Shown here in pieces: positions 34,604 through 47,317 of a stretch of 64,000 nt of DNA. Source of the DNA: Euryodendron excelsum (taxonomy: Eukaryota; Streptophyta; Magnoliopsida; Ericales; Pentaphylacaceae); contig CM065382.1 of NCBI GenBank assembly GCA_033060915.1, forward strand, positions 2,617,001 to 2,681,000. The letters run 5' to 3'. The translations under genes and the position numbers were made by a program. The first letter of the stretch is position 1, and the number at the start of each line of letters is the position of its first letter. Under the pieces are notes generated by a model. That model did no database searches. It saw only the letters and a program-made list of their open reading frames with translations, and was not told the DNA's origin.

Positions 34604-36509
34604 CTAGTGACCTGCTGCTGCCACGGCCGTCCCCATTGCCGCGGCCGCTGCTCTAATGGCTGATGTATTGCTGCTGTAGACCTTAGGGCCAAAATTATAA
34701 AGGAAGCGCCTCACAATCATCGAGCTCGGCCCTGCCACGAGCTTCTCCCACGCCTCGTCGGCTTCTCTCCCCTGCTTTCGGAACACATCAGTGGCATCAA
34801 GCCGGTGCAACTTCCATCCTTTGACATTTCGTAGCCTATGTATTTTCTCTAGTTGGCGGCACGCTAATTTGCACGTATTGTTCTTGATCTCATTTACAGC
34901 TTCTTGAAATAGCCTAGAGCTTACTGTTTCATCATCTGTAAGACCTTCCATTCTGAAATATCGATCAAACTCAGGAACACCAATAGCTTTCCTTATTCCC
35001 CGCGAATAATCAGCATTTGGGTCGAAACTACTTCTTACCTCATCCACCATTAATCCACTCTCAACCATCCGATCAACTCGCTCGGATACAAACGAGTGGA
35101 GCACTGGCATGGAGACATCGACCCAGAGGAAGCAACACTCGTACCTGTTAGGAATAAATAATCTTAAATTAAAAACTTGTGGTTTTGGGACGTATTAATA
35201 GATATTATCTTTAAAATTGTTATTTGCCCTCATTATGTTACTGTACAATTGTTGAAAAATAATTTTTAGAATACAATAAAATAAGCAAATCACTTAAAGG
35301 ATATAACTATTAGAATATTAAAATTCTCAAATTCAAAAAAGAATCAATTACAGTGGCATTGCGCCATGTGAGGCGTGCACAGACGTGTGTGATGCAAATC
35401 ACGGGATTATCACCCAAACTATTTCAAATTACTTTAGTGAAGTATGTAAAGTTTGGATTTAGATTCGCTCCATTTCATGAATTGAAATAGAGATTTCTAT
35501 TTTATAATCAATGGTTTAAATATAATTTTATCACATGTCTTACTAAAATTACGTCATTTTGTATTATTTTTTTTTTTGGGAAAGTAAGTCATATAAAAAA
35601 AAATTATTTTCTCATATTAACTATAAAATTATTTATTTTTAAATAAATTTTAAGTCAATTCATCTGAACATTTCATTTTTATGTTAGTTGACGTGTCAAC
35701 ACCTCAATTAATGAAATGAAAATCTCCATTTTAATTCATGGAATAGAGAGAATCCAAATCCGTAAAGTTTTATAAAGATAAGGAAAGTCTTATAATTTTT
35801 TTGGGTAATGCTATATAAACAAAAAAATTTATACAAAATTTATTACTAGAATAATATGATTGAATAAGAGTCATTCACTTTAAAATAAAATACCTATCAT
35901 AATAATTTTTAATTAAAATAATACTACTACCACATTATTTTGATGAAGTTTTCTGTATAAATTTTATGAAAAATAGTATTTTTTAAATTTTTTTTATGTG
36001 AGACAAGCTCCTACACAAAATACACAAACAACTTGAACATTGCAAGCTATGCATATGAAAAATATCTTACAGTACCTCGACCGGAATTCATGATTTTGAT
36101 CATCGACTAGAGCCTCAATGTAAGAATTGGAGCCTCCGGCGATGATCGGAAGCCGTCGGCGACCCGCTATCGATCTCAGTGCAAGTGAGGCCATGTTACA
36201 AAAATCAGTAGCTGAAAAATCTGCATTGGGATCTACTACTCCAAGGAGATAGTGTGGTACCCCAAACCGCTCTTCCTCAGTGATTTTGTTCGTGACTATG
36301 TCAAGTCCCTCGAAGACCTGTATCTTGTCGGAGTTCACTATCTCGGCGGGGAAACGGGCGGCGAGGTCGATCGAGAGCCGAGACTTTCCGGTTCCGGTTG
36401 CCCCCATGACAACCACAACCTTCTCCTTCTGCATGTTGAGGCCACCCGCAGGAATGTTCAGCACAGGTTGTGTTTGTTTGCACATGACCATCCCTTTCTG
36501 CCTTTGCAT
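34604..36509 (-). CDS. IPT: Adenylate isopentenyltransferase (ATP/ADP type, IPT3/5-like), with one intron
   Basis: Two exons on the minus strand, 36509-36076 and 35144-34604, join within an Arg codon (EFRSR-YECC) to give 324 aa, the family length. The enzyme transfers an isopentenyl group from DMAPP to ATP/ADP, the first committed step of isoprenoid cytokinin synthesis, usually in plastids. The P-loop GATGTGKS is at residues 36-43, followed by the family blocks NSDKIQVFEGLDI, GVPHYLLG and IIAGGSNSYIEAL. The second exon holds FLWVDVSMPVLHSFV, ADYSRGIRKAIGVPEF and the C-terminal helix. ATP/ADP-type IPTs of Arabidopsis lack introns, so the 931-bp intron (35145-36075) is notable; it has good borders (GTACTG...CTAACAG) and contains a MITE with a target duplication. 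The start ATG at 36509 is the first in frame. No CaaX farnesylation box is present, unlike Arabidopsis IPT3. Confidence 0.93.
35455..35761. mobile_element. Mutator-like MITE inside the IPT intron, 9-bp target duplication
   Basis: The nonamer GTAAAGTTT occurs directly before (35446-35454) and after (35762-35770) a 307-bp element. Its ends are inverted repeats of about 43 bp with roughly 85% identity, starting GGATTTAGATTC on the left and GGATTTGGATTC on the complement of the right. Nine-base duplications are typical of Mutator-like elements. It is non-coding. Confidence 0.8.
35812..35985. repeat. AT-rich foldback-like repeat at the 5' side of the IPT intron
   Basis: The left side (GGTAATGCTATATAAACAAAAAAATTTATAC, in pieces) and right side (GTATAAATTTTATGAAAAATAGTATT) are roughly complementary, as in plant MITEs that begin GGTAATGCTA. 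A similar-looking AT block occurs at 61390-61650. Ends are too decayed to fix. Confidence 0.4.
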
Positions 36510-38735
36510 TCAAACAGAGAATCATAAAGATTACTAAAATACTATGTATCTAAACGAATTTACAAAACAAACGAAGAATATATTTTTAACAGGATTGCTT
36601 ACACATGCGCATACCTATCTCCTCTAAGCTACAACCCCTGGCCTGGCCTTTTCAACCGTATCATGTATATCTAATGCCGAACAGGGAATACACAAACAGC
36701 CACACAGATATGTCTGAATTAATGGCGGCATTTGAGAAATGGGTTTATGGCATATATATATACATATATATGTATATATCTCCTATGTACTGACATGAAC
36801 TAAGTAAAAAAAAAAAAACGTCATGCACATATGGGATGCAAACAAAGCAAACATTCGACGATTATAGTCAAGATGGATATCATATATATCCTCAAAAATC
36901 TCAACTAACAGCGCCAGGTTGATCAGTATTTACGGAGAAAACTCAGGAGGAGTTAAGCCAAACCGGAGGTGCTCATTTGGCCCAGTGCTTATTTAATTTT
37001 TATTTTACAAGATTATATGATTTTAAAAAAAAAAAATTAATTTTGGCTGGAAGTTATATATACATATTTTTAAGTACAAAAACTATATAATATGGAATGG
37101 GTCATGTTGTTTATGAGTAAGCAGGGGGCAGGCAGAGGTTCTCTTTTTGGTTGATTTGATACTTTAATATTGTGGTGATAGCATGAGCAAATGGTCAAAG
37201 AATATTATGATTTAATTAAGGCTTATGCCTGGAGGATTTTTGTCTTCCATTGTCATTTGTCTGTTAATCATCTTTTCCTAGTAACTTATTAGGCAAGATA
37301 ATATTAATAATCTTTAATTCCTCCCTTTTTCCTGGAAAATAGAAGGTGTTTTGTCTAAAATATACTCACTTATTATCATCGTCTCGTATTAAGAATGGTT
37401 TCGAAGACTTTGAATTTTGTCATTTCGACGGGGAGTTAAGAATGACCAAGCGCGATTGAAGAAAGCTCTTATCTTTCTTTAATCGTTCCAGATAAGATGA
37501 TGAACTTTGAGTCTTTGATATCATATATCAGATAAGAGTGTATTTGGAGAAGTAAGTCTATCATGAAATCATCCTCACAGTCCTTGATACAAGCTCTCTC
37601 ATGCCACTTTGAAAAGGAATTAATAGACAGTGATTGTCACGCTCGCTCCTAATTAGGTAACATTAACGTCGTTTTAGAATGAACGTGATCGTACAGGTTA
37701 TCAACCTGTAAGTGAAATCTCAATATAATCTAAAAAATAAGAATTTTATAAGAATAACCAATATTATTAGATAAATAAATACCATCTCATAATCTTTTAA
37801 CATACATCACAAAAAGAACTACTAATCTGAACTTACAAATATTTACATAACTATAATAAAAACAAACTGTAAGAAGACTTTAATACAATATACACAACCA
37901 ATAATTCAACTAAAGAGCTTTTCAAAACTTTTTAACTCAACATCAATATCAACACCAATCCATCACCTCCTTACTTTACTAATCCATTACTAATTTACAT
38001 GATTAATATAATTAATTACATTTATGATAATTAATTATTATTTACATTAAGCTAAATACAAAAATTAATTAAGTTAATTAATCAAAGATTAAATTCACTA
38101 ATCATGCTAAAAAAATATGATGATTTTCCATGGAATGCTTTTATTAAAATATGTTTATCAAACTTTTTAATTAAAGAAATCATGCGCTCATAAATATTGC
38201 TATTAAACTAAATATGATATTAAGTAAAGTACGGTCTCACAATGATAATTTGTAATCAATTTCTACTAATGGTAGTCAAATCACGATTTGTTAGGAGAAT
38301 CAATGCTTCTCACGTGAATTATAATGAGCTAAACTAAGTGGCAGCTAGCATATTGATTATTGACCCTTAAAATAGTTTACAACTTGTGCTTGGTCTTCTG
38401 GTCGTCAATGGCGATGTCTAGCATCAAAAGATGCTTGTTTTGGCCAAGGTCCAAATTTTTGCTATCAGCCAACCCCTTTAACCAATTCCCTTATTAATTA
38501 TTAGCACATGCCCTGCCGGATGGATCAATTATATAAATATATATATTTATATATATTTGAGTTCAGCAATCAGTGTCTAGGTCAGCTTTCAAGTACCTTA
38601 ACTAGTTTTCTTTCTAATTAGGTCAAAGGCAGGCCATCTAGTCTAACCTGTGATTAGAGTATGCATGCTTTTGTTTTGGGAAGGGTTAAATCGATCCAAC
38701 CCATAACAACCCACCTAAGAGTATTATATATTATT
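36510..38735. other. IPT upstream region and intergenic
   Basis: The IPT promoter is to the right of 36509. An alternating TA/CA palindrome (36757-36782) lies in it. The rest is AT-rich; 37630-38050 has the look of old retroelement non-coding DNA, but no ends were found. No gene seen. Confidence 0.45.
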
Positions 38736-38998
38736 GGGTAAGCAATTATTTTTGTCCTTTTACTTTGTCTCATATTTCAATGTCATTCATGAACTTTTGT
38801 TTATTATGTTTTAGCCCTCCAACTTTTAAAATGAGTCAATGTAGTCTAACATTTTAAAATAAATTAAAAAAATAAAAAATTAATTATACTTTAGCTCTTT
38901 CAACTATGATTTGATTTTACTTTACCCGCTCAACTAAAAGTAGTTACAGTTTACCTCTAAACTATGAGAATTTTAAGTTTCTATTAACACTATTTATA

Positions 38999-39029
<31 letters not shown>

Positions 39030-39514
39030 CACACACAAATTGAACACTTGTGGTATTTTTTATTGAATATAATATAAAAGTTAACAAATGTGTAGTTTCA
39101 AAAATCTCTTGAATATTTTCAGGCCTAATAATCGGTGGTCTACAAAAGCAATATTTTATGAATCATTTTGGCTATTTTCTTAGGCATTATGAGATGATTT
39201 ATAACATTTCATAGCCATGAATTTTTCTTCTTCTTTGTTTTAGAGATTAATATAAAATTTTTACCAAATAAATTTCTAATTTTAAATTTTATGATGGTAA
39301 AAACATAACTATTTTTGATTGAATGGGGGTAAAGTAATATTAAGTTAGTTTAAAAGGTCAAAGTATAATTATTTAATTTTTTTTACTTATTTTAAAAAGT
39401 TAGACCACATTGACTTTCTTTTTAAAGTTGAAGGGTTTAAATAGAATAAATCAAAATTTAGGAATAACATTGAAATTTAAGGCAAAGTTAGAGGGACTAA
39501 TTGATTGTTTACCT
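38736..39514. mobile_element. Mutator-like non-autonomous element, 9-bp target duplication
   Basis: The nonamer TATATTATT flanks the block at 38727-38735 and 39515-39523. The ends are long diverged inverted repeats (left GGGTAAGCAATTATTTTTGT, right complement AGGTAAACAATCAATTAG) that continue for about 150 bp with shared words such as TTTCAATGT and CAATGT.GTCTAAC. The interior includes a poly-A plus (CA)n microsatellite at 39000-39037. There is no transposase frame. A shorter relative lies at 42090-42283. The duplication is AT-rich, so chance agreement is not excluded. Confidence 0.7.
39015..39037. repeat. (AC)n microsatellite after a poly-A run
   Basis: About eleven AC units follow about 16 A, inside the 38736-39514 element. 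Confidence 0.9.
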
Positions 39515-40021
39515 TATATTATTTTGTATAAAACTTGACTTATTCATTACAAATTTTATACTACTATTACAAAACTAAATGACAATAATAGATTATGTCT
39601 TGTACACAAAACATTGTCAAAACTAATAATATTGAGACATCTTAATTAATTATACAATTTATACTTTTGCAAAAAAATAAATAAATAATAAATTGGTTTG
39701 AGATTCCTAATCACCAACCTGAGAACCAAAGCGATTCGGTTGGTTTCGCAATTTTTGGACTTAGAAGGGACTGAATAGGACCGTACCTTTGCTGTCGAAC
39801 CAATCCAATCCAAAAAGGCCGGCCTCTTTGCTATGGGACCAATTCTCTATGGGCTTCATCATGTGATCTTATCGGCCTTCTTGGGTTTTCCCAATCTGAT
39901 CTTACAAATTATTGCTCAGCCCACTAAGGCGGCCCACTTTCAAGTATTCGAACGTGGCGATATATCATTGGCTATTTCTAACAAAAGTCCTATAATTTTA
40001 TTTTCTTCTTTAGCGATAAGC

Positions 40022-40027
40022 CACGTG
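40022..40027. promoter_or_regulatory. G-box CACGTG in the TVP38-like promoter
   Basis: Palindromic CACGTG in the context GCCACGTGGA, 63 bp before a TATA box. G-boxes of this kind bind bZIP and bHLH factors. Confidence 0.5.
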
Positions 40028-40084
40028 GATTCGCGGAAGACGCGCTCGGACCGGGGGAGAGAGAGAAGAGAAGAAAAAAAAGCG

Positions 40085-40092
40085 TATATAAG
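40085..40092 (+). promoter_or_regulatory. TATA box of the TVP38-like gene
   Basis: TATATAAG at 40085-40092 would place transcription start near 40115, 310 bp before the main start codon. Confidence 0.55.
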
Positions 40093-40130
40093 TAAGTCGG
40101 TGACAGAAAACAAGAATTAAGAAACAGGGA

Positions 40131-40196
40131 ATGGCTGAGGCGATCGACGATGAAGTTAGAATTGAATCTGTGAGAATCACTGAAATTACTTCTTGA
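40131..40196 (+). other. Upstream ORF 1 in the TVP38-like leader (21 codons)
   Basis: ATG at 40131 opens MAEAIDDEVRIESVRITE.. and stops at 40196, before the main start. A second, 8-codon frame (MGVWVYLN) lies at 40252-40278. If the leader begins near 40115 both would be translated first and could lower main-frame output. No conserved peptide is recognised. Confidence 0.4.
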
Positions 40197-40425
40197 ACTA
40201 TCTATAGATTTGGAGTAGAGAGAGAGATTATAGAGGGTTTAGTTTTTTTTAATGGGGGTTTGGGTTTACTTAAATTAGGGGAAAGGAGGCCAATCGGCTT
40301 AAAATCTGGGGAAGCTAAATCTGGCAAACGCGGGGGTGGGGTTGAGGGCAAGGTCGTCGTTGAGGCAAGAGATCACAAACGACGACGAGGATTGTCGGCC
40401 TTGGCGCCGCCGGCTTCTGTCGTCA

Positions 40426-43400
40426 ATGGCGGTGCCACTCACTTGGTCCTCTGCCGCCCGCGTTGGACTCTTCATTCTCCTCCTTGCCGCCATTGCCGTA
40501 GCTTTCATTACTCTTCCCGTCGAAAAGGTCCACCCCTCTCTTTCTCTCTCAATCGATCTGTATAAATGTAATTTTTGATGGATCTTGTTTCTTTATTGTA
40601 TATGTTATACTGACTCTATTTTTTTTTTTTTTTCCTTCTGGAGATCAATGCTGTTTCGAATTATTCTTGATTTTTATTTAGGGTTTGGTATAAAAGTTTT
40701 TGTGCAATGATTTTTCAAATCCTGTAGTGATACATCGGTCTCTTAGGGGTTGAATTACTGTCATCGGTCTCTTAGTGATACATCGTTCTTGTCAATAAGG
40801 TATTGGAACTTTGTTCTTTTGTTATGGAAAATAGGGTTTTATTTTGTTTCTTTATTGCAAAAACAGCCTTGGACACGCCAAAGAATGAGGAAATTGAAGA
40901 TAGATGAATATGTGAAAGAAGATGAAAAAGTGATTGGCATACTTGTCTAAACACACTGCATTAGTATACATATGCTCCAAAAGGTGAATATTATAAGCCT
41001 CTCTCTGTCTCTCTAGTCACTCTTACCAAAAAGTAGGGGGAGTTACTGCCTAAGACAACTGGTGAACTGTCTAAATCCAGTGATACAAAGAAGCCTAAAA
41101 GAGTAGTTTCACAATTAATTTTTGTTGGGCTGCCAGTGGACCTTTGACCTAATTCTGATAGTGCAACTCTAGACATTCATTGTAAAGAAGCGATTTGAAG
41201 AGAGGGGGCAGGAGAGGGATGCATGAAGAGCATGAAGCTTTATAGAGCAAGCTCTGAATTGTGAATTGTCCGTTAATCAAAATGAGATACTAACCTTGAA
41301 TTTATCTTCAAAAGTCCAGAAAAGTTTTAAAGCTGCTCTCTATGCAAATCACTTGTATGATAGCTAAAGTGGCACGGTTTCATGGAACGTCAAATGACAG
41401 GGTTATGGCTTCATGTTTCTTCATTTTGTGCAATACAATATATTTTATCTTTGCCCCTTCCTTTTCTCGATGCCCCAATATTCATGACCTACACTTGTAA
41501 TTTTTATTTTTATTTTGGCAGATTTTGAAAGATTTCTTGCTATGGGTGAAGCAGGACCTTGGGCCTTGGGGTCCACTTGTTTTGTAAGTCATCCTTAATG
41601 CCACATAACAATTTTTGTTTCACTTGGCAGTAATTTCCATTCTATAAAAGTTACAGAGAAGGGAAAAAAACAGAGTGAAAAAGAAAAAAGTTCCATACTA
41701 AAAACTTCATCTTTTGTCGATTTGTATGGTTTGCGATCAAGGTCAAAACATGATGCAATTAATCAAGGAATAGAATATCAATTAAATGGATATATATCAT
41801 AACACGAATAGAATGGATGTACTGAAGGTTAGTGTTATGACTTTGGGAGAATTGCATAAAACAGTAGAAAAAATTTAGAATAGTCCGGAAATTCTTGATA
41901 AAAAGAATATATCTCAGCCTTCAAGATGCATATATATTGATGGACAATCAGTGTAGTCCAATTCGGTAATGATTGTAAGAAAATCTAACTCCCTTATATC
42001 ATCTATTAACTTGGATTTGTTACACCATAAACTGTAGTGGAATTTACCTAAACCTGCCATTGGTTTCCTTTCTCTGTTTCTATTTCACCCGTTTAGGCTA
42101 TCATTTTTTTTTTACTTTAATTCTTAAAATTTGCTCAAGTAGGAAGAATATGATGTAAGGATAGTTTTTCTCACTTAATTATTATGAAAGTTGGAGGGCT
42201 CAAATTGAAAAATTAAAAGCTAGAGGATGATATTGAAAGTTGGAGCAAAGTTCAAGGGACTAGATGATAGTTTGCCCTTTGAAATATCTTCTTTATGTTT
42301 AAGACACAGTATGGGCTTTCTTCCCAAATTGAGGAAAATTATTATCCATCTATGATTGGAATATTGCACTTAGTCCTGGCTGTCCAAATATTTTTTAAGT
42401 TAAGAGCATTTACTCTTTTTTTTTTTCATTGCATCTTCCAATTTTACCTTTAACTGAAAATTTGGGATTTTACAGGGCTGTTGCATATATTCCTCTTACT
42501 GTTCTAGCAGTTCCAGCCTCAGTTCTTACAGTAAGTATTGAATTATAATTTTTGATGCTCTGAAAGCAACCTTGGTTCTCTTTATCTTATTTGTACCAAC
42601 TCTTTTTTTTCTTTATTTTCTATTCGTTTCTTTTCTTTTCTTTTTATTTTTTGAGAAATGGAAACTTAACATTATCTTGGCATTGGCAATCCAGTTCCAA
42701 CTGAATTAACTAATGAGCGTCCATTCTCCTTGGTCAATTTGTAATTTGTAATTCTTTTGTGTTCTTACCAGAACTCGCTAACATATGAATGAACTATAAA
42801 AACTCATTGACATAGGTTGAATTTTATTTCCTTTTTAGGGGTGGGGTGGGAGGTGTACAAATTGGACAATATATGGTGATCTAGTCATGTAAAAGAAATT
42901 TTAATAATCAAACTCATGAAATTCTGTCTTTTATTACTTTATCCAAAAAAGATGCCCTCCTCCTGTTATTATTTTAAATGGAATATATAGTTTGTGCTTC
43001 CAATTATGTATTCTATGGAGCAGTTGTTTAGCTTGGTTTTGACTGATAATTTAAATGATTACTTTCTTTGAGTTTGATTTATACATGTTTTGTACAAAGT
43101 TGTCTCTTGAGTTCCAAGTTTTTTTTCTATGTATTTTTCAGAAATTCTTCATCATATCTTTGAGTGGCTCTTGTCAATTGCTGAAAATGCTCACCTACAT
43201 GTATCTTGTTTCCTTTCTTTTCCTCCCACTCATTGTTATTTCTGCTGACCACCACCTTTTCAGGTTAATTGTGAAAATTGACTTTCCTTTTTTACTTTTT
43301 GTTGTTCCATTTGGGATTGCATCATACATGGTTCTTGTACTTTTTAATGTTGCAGCTTGGAGGTGGTTATCTCTTTGGATTGCCAGTAGGATTTGTTGCT

Positions 43401-46400
43401 GATTCTATTGGTGCTACCATTGGCGCAACTGCTGCCTTTCTTCTTGGAAGAACAGTGAGTCTCTTGAATGGTTAAACCTGTTCTTAGATGAATAAGCGCA
43501 TGCATCCATGCTTGCTGATAAGGCAGATGCCTGGCTTTTTCATTCTTAAGAACATTTTTGGATGTTCACCAATATATTTTCCATGCTGTCTGAGCGTTCT
43601 TTGCGATTTGAATGTTTTCAAGAAGTCATCATTTTGTTAATGCATTTGCTTTTGGGTGAAAAGCTTTGTATATGTTTTCATGTAAATTGTTTTGTTACTT
43701 CTTTGCAGATTGGAAGATCTTATGTTATTTCTAAGTTAAAGAATTATCCAAAGTTTCAGGCCATTGCTATTGCAATTCAGAGATCTGGATTTAAGGTTGC
43801 GTCTCTGTGAATTTTCAAGTGTCTCGAATATGTTGTTCTATTCTAAACTGACAAAAAAAAATTTGTTTTATTCTAGGTGGATATTCTTGTTCAATGCATT
43901 AAATTAATAATAAGTTATGTAATCCTCTTTAGTTCCAGTTGAACAAATCGAGGTTGTTGCTAAGTTCAATGGGTGATGGATCTATGAAAACTAATTCAGA
44001 CTTGCAACCACTGATGGTTTTAATTGCTAACTCTCAAACATTTTGTCATAAGGAATAAGAGGATTTTTTCATTTGGTAAATAATAAGACAATTCATTAAA
44101 AAGCATCAGGGGGCATCAGTGTACAAGCTAGATAAAACAAAGCAAACTAGCTAAACAACAAGCGATACGCTCCTACCCCTCCATGTTGTCTATTAAGTCC
44201 ACAAATCGACTAAGGTTGGGATTAACCCTCCGTGACAACCAGCTATACAAAATAGATATAAAAATATTAAAAAAAAACTCTTCAGTTTACATACTGGAAG
44301 CTCTTTACGAGCAAAATTCAAGCACACCAACCAAAAGAGAGAAAGAGGAATTAAGCACCAAACCCGCCTCCTCCAAATACCTCTACTTCAACCCACCAAC
44401 TATACATCGCCTCCTTAACTCCATATGACAAACCCAAGACATGCCAAAAATGGTCAACACCAAGATATTACAAGTAATTAATGTCCTAAGGATGGAGATT
44501 AAGTGCAGAACGCTTGGGCAATCTTCAAAATGAAAGAAAAAATCTAATGAGCAGCATGCATATGTGTCACTTGTATACCTTGTGCTGCTCTTTGAGATAT
44601 TAAAATGATGGAGATCTGAAGCAGAGCATTGATTGTTGCATGCAAAGTTGTTTTTTTGGTTTTACTTGGACCTTTTTCCAATGCAGATTTCAAGTTTGCG
44701 TTTCTATCTCTTGCAGGATTACTAACTACAGTTGATCCTCTTATAATTAATGCCCTATAACTTAAAGATCTCTATTTGGAAATATGTTTTTTAGAAACCA
44801 ACTCCATTACATGGTGTATAATTAATGATTCTGTTGCTTAATAATTTGTTTGTTTTTGAAAAATCCTCCTATACCATCAATTATTAGAATAAGAAAATAC
44901 TCTTGAAGTTGCATATTGTAGAGGAATTATTGATAATATCAATTTATGAGTAATGGATGACAGGATTTTGTACAAGCAATATTTGATACAATACATATAT
45001 TTTGTGAAGATTGTTCGTTGCCTTAAAGAATATGCATGCATATCCTGTGTTTGTATGGAAAATCGAATGATGATAAGTAAATCTTTTTGTTATTGAAATT
45101 CATGGAGGAATTAGAGGGTTTTGCTGTAGTATGAAGGTAAAAATCATTTAGTAGAAATGAGCTCGTCTAAATTTGGCCAACTGCCCAAGGTTCACTTACC
45201 AATCAATATTGTAGCTTCTTAGCAGGATTCTGTGTGAGGGTATAAGCATTAATTAGGATAACTTAAATTCCACAACATAAATCTAACTGTTTAAATTTAA
45301 AATCCAGTACCCATTTCTTCTGTGTTTTTAGTGCTCATTTCTTCTGTTACTGGATATTTGTTTGTGTTTGCTTTTCCTTTTGATGTATATATTTGTGTCA
45401 TACTTCTATGTATGATTTCTAATTCATTCTTTTGCGTACACCACAGATTGTTTTGCTGCTTCGGTTTGTTCCATTACTTCCTTTTAACATGTTGAATTAT
45501 CTTCTGTCTGTGACTCCTGTTCGCCTAGGGGAGTACATGCTGGCTACTTGGGTGGGGATGATGGTATTGTTTCTTTTCTGTGATCTGTCATCTTATTATC
45601 ATATATAGCTTATAATTGGTCTTTTTAACATGTGACTCACAAATGTGAAATGGAAGTTGCGAATTTCCAATGTAAGATCATTTGCTACCATATGCCTCTT
45701 GACCTTTGTCCAATCTTTGATTTCAACAACATGGTCCTTGCTACATATTCCTGCCTATCACGGTTATATATTCCCTAAAAAACATGTAAACTCAGTCAGT
45801 TATATCATATATGGCCCAACTCTTACTGTCTTCTTTGATCTTATTCCAACCTTTTACGTTTTTTTTTTTGGCCTAAGACTAACGATGGTGTCAACTCTTG
45901 GACTGTGTTCTGTTTTCTCATTCTGGTGCTTTGCATCCAGTCCCCCAAAATGTTTTGAATTCTGAAAGACAGAAATTGATTTCTAATAGACTGGACTGCT
46001 GGAGCAAGACTGGTGTTTACCTCTTCCTATATTTATGTATACCTATGATACATACATATTTATGGATAAATATATTGTGTGTGCATTGCGACTCTATCCT
46101 TTAAATGTGCATCAAAATGTGACACCGTGGAATTTCTTGTCTATAGGAATTAAACTGGAGTACATTGATTTTTCGTATCTAACTCATTCAGTAACTTCTT
46201 CGCTTCTTTCCCAATTTGGAACTTTGTTATCCCTTCAAAATTTAAACCAACCAATGAGACAAGAAAATGCTTTCATTTTTTCTCCATCTATATTCCCTTG
46301 CCACAATATGATCTAGTATTTTTCAAGATTATTTTCTCTTGTTCTAGTGAGGAGGATATGTTGCCTTGAGCTCTAATAGTGAAGTCTGGTGGCTGATCTC

Positions 46401-47261
46401 TCTAATTTTCTGTAATATGTTGTTTTAGTGAATTACTTTTACTTGTTATAAAAGAGAACAAAAAAATATAAGAATGAAAAAAGATTTTTTTTGGTTGAGA
46501 TAATTGATACCTCTCTTATTTTGTTAAATCGAGATAATGAATACCTCTTTTGCTTTTTATTACAGCCTATAACATTTGCTTTAGTATATGTTGGAACAAC
46601 ACTGAAGGATCTTTCTGATGTCACACATGGATGGGCTGAGGTTTCAACAACTCGTTGGGTAAGAGCCAGGCCGCCTATTGTTTTAGTTCTAGGCTTGTAG
46701 CACGACATCAAAGTATAAATGCATTACCAGGAATTATATATGTTTGTTAGATGGTGGCTGTATGTATATTGGGTGCCCGAGCTAGAAAATTTTCATAGAC
46801 TTGCATCATATAGTATGTATGTAATCCTTGAGCATGTAAATAGTCTGAATCTGCTTATCATCTTTTATTCTGACTATTTCTTTTTAATGCAGGTACTTAT
46901 AGCGTTAGGCTTCATGATATCAGGTAAGCCACAATTCACTGGAGTTCCCTTGACTTGCTTGTTATTGCATCATCTATTTGAAGGAGCTGCTGAATAGTAG
47001 TTGTTTTTCAAGGATAAAAATGGCTAAGATAATTTCTTCAGCTGGGAAGATATTTCCCATCTGCATAATTAAGTAGTCTGAAGGCACCAATTAAAAAAAC
47101 AAAAACATTCGTTGTCCCTTCCTAGATTTTTAAATAACTGAATGAACCTCTTATGGAATGTACCCTGTATGCTTGACCTCAGTACAAGAATCTGACTTGT
47201 TTTTGGATAGGGATTTCTAGTTTGAATCCCCACTAATGCATGGGATGAAGTTGTCCATTGT

Positions 47262-47317
<56 letters not shown>

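Noticed and set aside
34604..36509. IPT as two separate fragments or a broken pseudogene
   Set aside because: The halves join at GT-AG borders within one Arg codon and restore a full-length 324-aa enzyme.
36757..36782. TA/CA palindrome upstream of IPT as a regulatory hairpin or terminator
   Set aside because: Alternating AT sequence folds by composition alone; nothing ties it to a function.
40260..40578. Plus- and minus-strand frames overlapping the first TVP38-like exon
   Set aside because: They begin at non-ATG codons or lie in another frame of the leader and exon 1; the hydrophobic N-terminus from ATG 40426 fits the family.
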